From Talinum fruticosum (taxonomy: Eukaryota > Streptophyta > Magnoliopsida > Caryophyllales > Talinaceae), in NCBI GenBank assembly GCA_021018815.1, contig JAITYX010000021.1:4493001-4557000 (forward strand): 64,000 nt of DNA, in the 5' to 3' direction. Under the pieces are notes generated by a model that saw only the letters and a program-made list of their open reading frames with translations, did not search any database and had not been told where the DNA came from. This document shows positions 51,204 to 60,752 of this stretch, piece after piece. Position 1 is the stretch's first letter; each line of letters opens with the position of its first letter. A program made the position numbers and the translations under genes.

Positions 51204-52505
51204 CTAATTGAGCGACGCCTTCGTCGCCTTCTCGTCCTCAAATATGTGATTGTTGTTGAGGAGACTTAAGGAATCGAGCTTCTTCTCTGTCTCTTGCTTC
51301 TCATACTTCATGACAAGAGCCGACAGCTTGCTTCGCTCGGACACTCGAATGCTCGATGTGGACCGTCACATAGAAAGCAAAATATCTTCTTCTTAGATAG
51401 TGCCTCCTCCCGAGACTTTTCCTTTTTTTGTAGGCGTATGGCTTGTCTTTCTTTGGGGACTCGATCCCGTCCTCCCCCACCTTTGTCATCGTCATCCGTC
51501 TCTTTGTCTCTTCCTTTGGAGGGCTTGAACTCATATAAGGATTTCGCAGTGGCGATAGTGGATACGAGGTCTTGCACCCCCGTCTTTCCAGCTCCATCCT
51601 AGCCCACCCACATAGGCCATCGAGGAACCAAAATAAGGCATCTTGATCTCCCATGCTAGGAATTTCCATGAGTAGTACTTGAAATTCCTTCATGTATTCC
51701 CGAATATAACCCTCCTTGTGTTGGAAGTGTCGAAGCTTGATTCTAACTTCTCGTTGGGCATCCGTAGGGTAGAACCGCCTCTTGAGCTCTCCTTGAATGC
51801 CTCACAGGTGGTGACAGGTTTGGATCCTCTCGTTGACGTCGTCACACCGATGTCGCCACCATACAAGAGCAGTGTCTTTAAGGAAGAGGGAAGCAAGTAC
51901 TCACCTTAAGATCATCTTCCTTAACGCCCGAGGCTTTGAAGTAAGTCTCAAGTCCCCACAGAAGTTATCAATCTCCCTTGCACTTCGGCTCCCTCGAAGT
52001 CCGGAGGTTTGGACACATTCGCCTTTGGGATAGTCGCTACCTGGATCGACCCACCGTTGGCCATCGCGCCGTGCATAACTTAAGTTGTGTTTTGAACTCC
52101 TCCATTTGTTCATCAAGAACGGCCTTGAGTTCACCCATTTGTTCTTGTTGGTCTTTGAGAGCAATCTTAAGTTCGCCCATTTGCTCTTGTTGGTCCTTTA
52201 GAGCAGCCTTGAGTTCCCCATCCGTAGCCACAACCATGGTTTTGAGGCCTACCACCTCCCCGGCAAAGTCTCGTGGCCACCGCATTCAAGGCCACTCGCA
52301 TCTCCACCTTGAGCTCCGAGTCCTCCTCATTTGACTCTAGCTCCTCGACACGCCCGGCCAAGGTGCCGACTAGATCCTTTAAGTCGACGATGGCGTTATG
52401 CAGTTGGGCAACCCTTTCCTCGAGTGCGGCAATTACATCCCTTGACTTCTCTCTGCCCTTCTTACCACCTTGTGGTTGTTGGCTCCCTTCAGTGACGCTC
52501 GACAT
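51204..52505 (-). pseudogene. Ty3-type Gag remnant with zinc knuckle
   Basis: Start MSSVTEGSQQPQGGKKGREK at 52505, then a coiled-coil-like part (ALEERVAQLHNAIVDLKDLV) and an internal repeat in which GELKxALKDQQEQM recurs two to three times near 52120-52200. The retrotransposon gag core follows in shifting frames: REIDNFCGDL, KLRHFQHKEGYIREYMKEFQ, then a short IPSMGDQDALFWFLDGL stretch. A zinc knuckle CFLCDGPHRAFEC ends near 51330, and the last stop is at 51204. Frame changes near 52270, 51960 and 51800 break it; some sit in short homopolymers. Gag packages the element RNA. The family assignment is by motif recognition. Confidence 0.75.
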
Positions 52506-52535
52506 TCTTTCCCAAACTTTGATCGTGATACCAAC

Positions 52536-52939
52536 CGTCACGGGACGATAATTCACTCGAACTTAGTACCCGTGCGGCACTAGCAAACCGGACCCGAGAC
52601 ACTTTTGTAAGCTTGCTGGTAAGCCTTAACGATGCTTAACTTAAGCTACAGAGAGCTATGTAAGTAAGAACACTTAAAGAGAGAGAGAGAGTTTGGAAGA
52701 ATATTTTGTATTGAACTCTTAGAATGGATGGTTGGATAATTACAAATGAGCCCCCTTAAGGGTATTTATTCTTGCCCACCTCCTCAATAGATGGTGGAGA
52801 TTTATCTAATCCTACGGCCTAAATCTATCCTTTAGAAATTTCTACACTACTATCTAAGTTTCCATACAATTGTAGAATATTATGGAATAGTAGAGAGAAA
52901 TTTAGAAAATTCCGATATATTCCGGAGCGAGCCGTGATA
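52536..52939 (-). repeat. Right LTR (5' LTR of the - strand element)
   Basis: 404 bases aligned with the left LTR along its length. Its ends have drifted (CGTCACGGG and GCCGTGATA), and it has an extra CGTGCGGCACT-like segment near 52570 that the left copy lacks. No clear 5-bp target duplication remains; TATA occurs on both outer flanks. Confidence 0.82.
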
Positions 52940-53001
52940 TATAGGTAGCCCAAAGTACCTTAAATTCTTACAAAAAGAAAGCAAAACTGGAGCCTATAAG
53001 T

Positions 53002-54100
53002 GTGTCGGTCTCGATTTCTTGGATCTTTCATTCCACCGCCTCCTCGTGGCCTCTCTTTCGGCCCCCTCTCGTGCCCGCCTCTCACCACCATTTTAGCTAC
53101 CCACTAAGAAGACAATTTCTTGTAAATGCCCTCAAATTATCCTTCTCCTTGAACAAGTCAATTCCCTTATTCCATGTTTATGAATTTCCTTCTCATTCTT
53201 CTTTACCGGACGTCCCGTACCAAGACATTTCCTCTCACTTCAACCCCTCACAAGACAATTACCTTTAACAAGCTATCTTTATACCCACCTTTAACAAGAC
53301 AATTCCTTCTCCTTCAATCTATGAATTTCGCTCGACATCCCCTAACTCCATCTCCGATCCGAATTTACAATTTCGGGATTTCAAAAACTTTGCTCCATAT
53401 CAAACTTCTTGTGTCGGCTTCCCAAGTGTTTCTCTAATGAAGATTCGAGGTTGAGGCCTCAAAGGATGCTTCTTCATCCCGGTGTTGAGAGTAGTAATTC
53501 TCGAACTAGAACCAAGACGCCTTGCTTCAGCCATAATGGTTTTTCCGAGGAGATTCTTAAAGTAACCCGAAGACATGTCCGCATTGGGACAAAGGAAAAA
53601 CCAGCAGCAAGAAATCAATGAGCAACCGCCAAAATTCAATGATCACCAACCTTTGGGAAACGATGCTCAATGGACAAAAGAAGGAGGAGCAACCGATGAG
53701 ACTAATTTTAAAATAGAAATCGAGAAGCGCAATCGGCTAAGTAATAAGGACTTTGATAAGCAAATCGACCCATTAATAAGGAAAATTGCAATTCGGCACA
53801 ACCATTGAGGAATATTGTCTCAAACCAATCGAAGCTCAAGAAGACAAGTGAGTCTTTATTTCACCCCCTAGGTTTTGACTTCCCCATTAGTTTAGACATT
53901 GCAACCCATGAGGCCAGAGAAAAAGGTAAAGAAGCCAAAAATGAGTCCAAATTCAACAAAAAGAAGGCAATGGTATTGAAGAAGAAGAAGGTGGCTATTG
54001 AGAGAAATAAAGAAGCTCAAAAATCCAACGTAACTCATAAAGTGACTTACACGAATAGGGAGGCTCAATCGAACATCAATACAACTTAAAGTATGCAGCA
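53002..54100 (+). other. Unidentified ORF fragments, less AT-rich
   Basis: Several + frames follow each other (53002-53268, 53174-53437, 53575-53808, 53805-54089). The last two are hydrophilic, with Gln-rich NQQQEINEQPPKFN and a Lys-rich KKKAMVLKKKKVAIERNKEA. The first part has a repeated AAGACAATT motif (about five times in 53110-53300) in a C/T-rich context. No family is recognised. It may be a transposon-carried or retroposed gene fragment next to the gag-only element. There is no visible promoter. Confidence 0.3.
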
Positions 54101-55690
54101 AATTGCTAAGGATTCGATTCAGATAGGCAACATATTGGACCTAAAAATAACCCATAATGAACAAGTTGCGAAAAGAAGATTTATTAGGTCTTTAAAAAGA
54201 CCAAAGCCGCTGGCAAAAAGAAAAAACCAAAATTACTTAGATGTGATTCCTACCTAAAGATGTACATTATACATTTATAGTATGTGTATACTACAATCCA
54301 AGAAACTATTAAAGTAGTTATTTTGATTTGTGTTCATTAACCATATTTGATCAAATTTTGCATCGCACTTAACTAATCATAATTAGAAATTTAGAAGTGT
54401 TTTATCACATCTACAAATAATTACGTATGCATTTAAAACAGAACAATTGTTTGTCAACTGTGAGTTAGTTCCCCATCTACTTGTCTGTCATCATCACCAA
54501 ATTTTTTTACTAGGTTATTATATTGTTAATTTCATAAGCATTGTAACAGTGTTTATAATTAATTAGACTTGATAATCGGATCATTCTGGTCGCTTTTGGT
54601 TTGGGTTAGTTCGGATTAGATTATGTTCGAATTATTACTACCATTAAGTTGGGTTTCAGGTCGATGTTGAATTCAGTTCTGGTCGGATTTGGGTTTCGGA
54701 TTGTCTTTTTGAGTCGAGTCACCTTTGCCAAATTTATCTTCTTTTTAAAATAGCTTGGATTAATCGACCTTCTCATTTAACTTGTATATATGTAATCTAT
54801 AAAACCATTTATATTTAGGGGGTTAATTAAAGGTTGCAAGCCATGGGAATTTAAATTGTATTGTTGCTCCACAATAAATTTACTTTCGAACTAAAATTAG
54901 CAATTTTTTTGACAAGTTAGTCATACACCATTTTCATAGAAAAAAGAACAATTCAAGTATTAAGTATATAAATCAAAATACCACAAAAATAAAACTTTTT
55001 TCTTTCAATTTATATATAATTGGCTTCCAATCGATTATTATTTCCCACATAAGGTATTTATGCTTTCACGTTTGATTGCAAGTATTATTGTAAATAATTT
55101 GATTTGACTTGGCAAATAATTAATTAATTATGTTGAGTAACGTATTATGCCATCTCAAAATTAGACACTTGTAGGATATAATAAAATTAACTACCTTTAT
55201 TTATTTATTTATTTATTTATGTAAAGTAGCTTATTTCGACTAAAGGATCATACTCTTAAATATATATATTTTTTAGTAGGATAAAATATAAGGGATAACG
55301 TAAATTCACATATTTTCCATTTTTTTCATAGTAAAAAATTTCATTTCAGGAAGTAAATATAGTAGCCGATTGGTTATCAAAATTTGATCACACACTTATT
55401 TTAGCTACTTTCTGGGACGTTTTATCTTTTATTTCGATTTCATCAATTTTATATACTGATATGACTAAATGTACTCTCGTGAAAAGTGCATCTAACCTTT
55501 CATACCACTTACATTGTTTTAAAAAGAAGTTTCTTGTATTTAGAAATCAAATAGCTCCCATTAAACCATCCCTCTACTAATCTACTTAGCTCCTTTAATT
55601 AAAGTGTATTTTTCGTTTGTCCTATACATTCCATTTTCTTAATTATTATGGTTTACAATAAACATACTCTCTACTTTAGCTCGTGTGCGT
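54101..55690. other. Upstream intergenic DNA of the P450 gene
   Basis: AT-rich; no gene. At 54560-54720 is a degraded repeat with TCGGGT/TTCGGAT motifs similar to 46550-46950. At 55358-55390 is a copy of the dispersed AGYCGATTGGTTATCAAAA motif seen at 44913 and 45100. At 55198-55220 is a (TTTA)n run. Confidence 0.45.
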
Positions 55691-55694
55691 GCGC

Positions 55695-55703
55695 TCTATA
55701 TAT
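55695..55703 (+). promoter_or_regulatory. TATA box of the CYP735A gene
   Basis: CTATATATT lies about 115 bases upstream of the start codon and is followed by a pyrimidine-rich (CT)n leader at 55738-55790, typical of plant 5' UTRs. Confidence 0.6.
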
Positions 55704-55811
55704 TGCCCCTTGAGTTCATTCTCCGCAAGTCACATCTCTCCCTTCTTTCTCTGTCTCTCTCTCTCTCTCTCCCTCCCCTCCTCCCTTTCACCAGCATATG
55801 AACCAAAAGCT

Positions 55812-58800
55812 ATGGCCTTAGCAGTAGTGACAGCATTCGTAGTGATATTCCTAAGCTATTTAATACGAGCAGTCTGTGAGACTGTCTCATTTTACTGGTT
55901 AACTCCCCGAAGAATCAAGAAAGACATGGAAAAACAGGGAGTTCGCGGGCCGAAACCCCGCAGGCTTACCGGAAACCTCTTAGACATGTCCGCCCTCGTT
56001 GCGTCTTCTACTTCTAAGGACATGCCCATCATCTCCCACGACATCGTCCCGCGCCTCCTCCCTCATTACCTCCTCTGGTCTCGAAAATACGGTAATTAAT
56101 CAATTCAAATAACAACAATAATAACAATAACTCCCACTGTGAATCCTGTTGTGTTCTTTTTTTATATTTTGTTATTGTGTACTGAATTAAAATTTGGCGT
56201 ATGGGAATTGAATTAACAGGTAAGAGGTTTATATACTGGAACGGGATTGAGCCCAGGATGTGCCTAACGGATCCAGGTATGATCCGGGAGTTGCTGACAA
56301 AGTACAGCTCCTTAACGGGAAAATCTTGGCTTCAGCAACAAGGATGTAAGAATTTTATCGGGTGTGGGTTGCTCATGGCGAATGGCGATGCTTGGCATCA
56401 CCAAAGGCACATTGTTGCCCCTGCTTTCATGGGCGATAAGCTTAAGGTAATTAGCTTCATTCCCACCCCCAAATGGTAAGGAATTAATTGGGTTTTGGGT
56501 TCGAGCTTATGCTAATATCAATATGAATGAAACAGAGCTATGCAGGGTACGTGGTGGGGTGCACAAACAGCATGCTCGGGTCGCTCCGAAACACAGTGGA
56601 ATCGGGTCAAGTAGAGGTGGAAATCGGGCGCCTAATGACGGGTCTTACTGCTGACATAATATCTCGGATCGAATTCGGAAGTAGCTATGAGAAAGGGAAG
56701 AAGATCTTTGAGCTCCTTACTCGTCTACAACAACGTTGTGCTCAAGCGAGCAAGCATCTTTGTTTACCTGGGAGTAGGTTAGCTCTCTCTGCTTCCTTAC
56801 TCTGTTTCTTCTTATTCTAACTCATTAAATATAAAAACTCAAAATAACACAATTCAGTCTTGGACAAAAAACTCATAAGACTGTCTTATATAAGATGAAC
56901 TGTATAAAAAAGACAAATGACTCAAAAATATATGATATGACAACTCCAAACTACATGTATTTTTGTCCGACACGTATATAAAATAATTTTCCTTTTTTCT
57001 CTTTTTGTTGTTAAAGATTCTATGTCGAAGATTACTACTGAATCTATACTCTTATCAAAAAGACAAAACCTAACCCTCTTTTAATTTGGGGTCTCAGAAA
57101 TTTTGATTTCTTGCCCTCTTTATTCGATTCTTTACAAGCTTCATTTCTTGTCACACCAATACTAGTATGTAATGTATGGTCACTTCCATCACTCTCAACC
57201 ACTTTGCATCTAAATTGACCTACATGTTGATTGTCACCCTTCATGAAACTTGCAGGTTTTTCCCCAGTAAGTATAACAAAGACATCAGGACACTAAAGAT
57301 GGAAGTAGAGGGGCTACTAATGGAGATCATCGAGGGTCGAAGAGGGTGCGTTGAGATGGGAAGGAGCGATTCTTATGGGAACGATTTGCTCGGGATCCTT
57401 ATGAATGAGATGGAGAAGAAGAAGAAGAAAGACGGGTTTAACTTGAATTTGCAACTGATAATGGATGAATGCAAGACCTTCTTCTTCGCCGGGCACGAAA
57501 CCACTGCCCTCTTGCTCACTTGGACTGTCATGCTCTTGGCAAGCAACCCCAATTGGCAAGAGAAACTAAGAGATGAAGTTGCACAAGTTTGCAATGGGGC
57601 TGACCCCTCTGTTGATCACCTCCCTAAGCTCTCTTTGGTAAGCATCAAAGCACCATCCATAATGTGCTTCATTAGCGTTTAGTGAAAACTAACATGTATA
57701 AGTTAGAGTAAGCTTAAACGAACATAGCCTAAATTTTTACCGAATATTTATATTCACTTACGGATCAGTACTGATCTAACACTTAGATACGTTTTGAAAA
57801 GGCATTGACTAATTTTGACTCACTTCAAGGCTTCAAACTTGAGTGCCTTTTCCTTTCATTATGATGAGGAATTGATAGTTGGGGGGGATGAAGAGATAAC
57901 AAGCTAAAAGGCAGGTTTTTTTTTTTTTTTTTTTTTGGTAGATTACGATTAAATATTTTTAGATATTGTGTCTTTTGCCTGTCACTTTTAACATCTACTT
58001 CTTTAGCTAAGTTGGCCATTTTATTAATAATAATATGTGGTCAAACCCAATTAAAGATACAAGCCCCCTAATCATATAAATTATAGTGGCAACAAAAAAA
58101 TTAAATCCTCAAAACAAACAATTAGTAAATTATGGGAATGGTTTGTTGGTTGTCCGCAACTCATAAACTTATTATATTGAGACTTTGAATAGTGGGAATT
58201 TTAATAACAACTTTTGTTTAAATAAAACATAAATAATTTGAGATAAATTGTTTTATTTCTACGTTACGATCTTATAAGGTCATCGACGAGTCAATAATAC
58301 TAACTACCTCTTGGATTGTTAGTTCATATTTTGAATTATATGCAGGTGATAATCAGTAAAGACGGGATTGGGTGTTCTAGAAAGTATAAATCAGTGAACA
58401 TTAATCCAGGCTTTATATTTACAAGACTATATATATATATAGTAATAGTTAATAGTAGTGTACAAACAAATTAATCTAACTATGACTAAAAATGTTGACT
58501 ACTTAGCCTATTGGTTGAAATTTTCCTTGGGGAACTTCACTAGGAGGCAGAGAAGTTCAATTCCCTGAAAAATTAAGGTCATAGGAGTTGCAAAAATTAG
58601 ACATTTTTAATTGTGAACTTTTTCTTCCAAGAATCAATGTCAGAAATTTGTCTGCTCATTATTTCCTCATAATTTTATTACATTATTTCCTTATGTATAT
58701 ATACAAATTACAAGCCAGGGCACAATGTGCAAAATGACAAATTATTCCCCCTTCCCCAAAACTCTCAACCAAAGTCCACATACAATGGGTTTATGCCCAT

Positions 58801-59367
58801 AGATTTAATTAGAGTAGGCTTCTTATGCTAATTCAAAGTACCAAACTAACATAAAGTTTACTTGTTTCTGCAGTTGAGTAAGATCATTAATGAGTCGTTA
58901 AGATTGTATCCACCGGCGACAGTTTTGCCTAGAATGGCATTTGAAGATATTAAATTAGGTGACCTTGTGATTCCTAAGGGCTTGTCAATATGGATTCCAG
59001 TACCGGCTATTCATCATGATGAGGAACTCTGGGGCAAAGATGTCCACGAGTTCAACCCAGAGCGATTTGCTTCCAAGTCCTTTGTTCCGGGCGTTTCATG
59101 CCATTCGGATCCGGCCCTCGAAATTGCATTGGCCAATCATTTGCAATTATGGAAGCTAAAATCATATTAGCCATGTTGGTTTCAAAGTTCAGATTTAAAA
59201 TCTCAAACAACTATCGCCATGCACCTACAGTAGTTCTAACGATAAAGCCAAAGCACGGCGTCCAAGTTTGCCTAGAGCCTTTGCACAAACGAACTACGAG
59301 TAGCTTGAGTTTATTCTATGTTTTATTTATTTTTTTACTTATTATTTTTATAATTTTTTTTATTTAA
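55812..59367 (+). CDS. CYP735A: Cytochrome P450 CYP735A-like, cytokinin trans-hydroxylase
   Basis: Hydroxylates the isopentenyl side chain of cytokinin nucleotides to give trans-zeatin forms; ER-anchored haem enzyme. Exons: 55812-56091, 56220-56446, 56536-56777, 57256-57637 and 58874-59367, with GT-AG introns whose phases all fit. Start MALAVVTAFVVIFLSYLI is the membrane anchor, followed by YWLTPRRIKKDMEKQGVRGP as in Arabidopsis CYP735A. I-helix FFFAGHETTALLLTWT, K-helix ESLRLYPP, FNPERF, and haem loop FGSGPRNCIGQSFA (Cys codon 59125-59127). A G3 run at 59089-59091 must be G4 to join FVPG to RFMPFGSG; this is probably a read error. As read, the protein ends with about 25 extra hydrophobic residues (to 59367). 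One more missing base near 59280 would end it at 59303 with about 520 residues, the usual length. Confidence 0.93.
58498..58600 (+). mobile_element. Candidate tRNA-derived SINE in the last P450 intron
   Basis: A-box-like TAGCCTATTGG (58504-58514) and B-box-like AGTTCAATTCC (58554-58564) lie 40 bases apart, the arrangement of an RNA polymerase III promoter. There is no cloverleaf of a functional tRNA and no clear duplication, so a SINE head is the better guess. The boundaries are guesses. Confidence 0.35.
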
Positions 59368-60458
59368 ATTACAAATTAGAAGTAGGGTTAAAGCTACTAA
59401 ACTCTACTAGTAGATTAGGATTTTTTTTTTTTTGGTTTTTGGGTTGTGTTTGGGAGGAGTGAGGTTTGGTGCACTATTGTGCACTATACCCATAAGTTTT
59501 GTAGTTTAAATTGCACAACACCAAGAGAGGATGCTAATTTGTAAAAAAGAGGCATACAACTGAAATTATCATCTATAATTTCATTTTGGTATTTTGGAGT
59601 GTTCATCCCCCCCTTCTCCTCTTCTTTTGTGGAAATTATTCAATTGTACTTGAGAGTATCTATTATATTTTAGATATATTTTCTATTAATTGTATTTATT
59701 TTTAAAATTTTATTTGTTGATAAAAATTATATTCAAATTTCCCAAAATTTTATATCAAAAAATTATGTAAGTTTAATTGAAATTCATATACTATTTATCG
59801 AGTTTTAACCACTATACTATTTATCGAGTTGAACTACCGATGATCTATATAAGGATAACAATTTCTCATAACATATTTTCTTCATTGACAAGACTCGAAT
59901 ATAAGACTTTACTTAACAAAAACAGGTGTGAAATCACTTGAACCGACTCGTGTTGATTAAAAATTAAATAAAAGTCTAGATTAACACTATGATTGGTGTG
60001 TTTATAATCCAAAAGAGGTCTAATTTGAGAAAGTAAGTGGTATCTGGCTTTGAATTTGAATTTGGTAATCAACATTAATCAATTTCTATTTGACAAACAT
60101 GGACAGAGACAGAGCCATTAGTTTAGCACTTCATTGGCAATGCTGTTGAATTTATGCCTAATTTCATTTTTCTGATTTTTGCCACACTCTTTTTCTGCAG
60201 TCTGTCCCACCTATAATTTGCATTCTCTTTCATCCTCCACTTCCAACATCTCTTTCTGTTTCTTTTAGTTTTTGGCCCTTACCCAAATAAAGAATAGAAA
60301 AAAATCTAAGCCTTTGTTTTACTATTTTCTCAAATTGTGTGTTAAAAAATTAATTGATATAACTTAAATAAATTTAAATGAGTTGAAATGATTAATTGTT
60401 ATACCTGTTATAACTGAAATGAGGTGAAAATTGTTATAAATATTGGTATAGTTCCCAA
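59368..60458. other. P450 3' flank, AT-rich intergenic DNA
   Basis: No further gene. A T run (59421-59432) and a short G/T-rich block follow the stop codon. The frame 59866-60075 (-) is not recognised. Confidence 0.45.
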
Positions 60459-60752
60459 TTGGCCAAACGTTTCAAGTATTTGAAAATTATAATAGAGTCG
60501 ATTGTCTCCCCTCATCCAAAAGTAACCAAGTCTAATAGCTTCCTTAGTGAATTTGATCTCGTCCCGGATGACTTATTATTCTTTTCCGGTAATTTTAATT
60601 TTTGTAAGTGCTCTCATGTGAAAAGGGACGGAAATACGACGGATCACCACTTAGTCAAAGTTATTTCGTCGAAGATAGAGAATGTTTGGGTGGGGAGCAG
60701 TCCTACTCAAATCTCCCACTATGTGCGCTTGGATGTTCTATCATTGGAATAA
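60459..60752 (+). pseudogene. LINE RNase H-like C-terminal remnant
   Basis: The frame contains LVPDDLLFFSGNFNFCKCSH and then VKRDGNTTDHHLVKV, ending in a VW...QISHYVRLDV stretch. This is the layout of the RNase H-like end of plant L1-type LINE polyproteins or LINE-derived fragments: an FxxxxFxxVKRxxNxxAHxLAK block, then VW, then a final D. The Ala-His-x-Leu-Ala-Lys motif is altered to DHHLVK. The rest of the element is absent. Recognition is by motif only. Confidence 0.5.

Larger units (their letters stand above)
50779..52939 (-). mobile_element. Short LTR retrotransposon with gag only (TR-GAG type)
   Basis: Two direct repeats of about 410 bases (50779-51192 and 52536-52939) enclose 1.3 kb. 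The element reads on the - strand: the sequence just inside the right LTR is TTGGTATCACGATC, like a primer-binding site for initiator tRNA-Met (TGGTATCA shared), and just outside the left LTR is a purine-rich GGTGGGCGAGAA, a polypurine tract. The left LTR keeps TGTCATGGG...CCCATGACA ends. Only a gag region lies between; no protease, reverse transcriptase, RNase H or integrase. Gag runs from just after the primer-binding site to within about ten bases of the polypurine tract, so pol was never cut out of a larger gap. This is the layout described for TR-GAG elements, which depend on other elements to move. Confidence 0.85.

Noticed and set aside
51294..52551. Several + strand frames of 66-118 codons between the LTRs
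   Set aside because: They are antisense shadows of gag. The primer-binding site, polypurine tract and zinc knuckle all place the coding strand on -.
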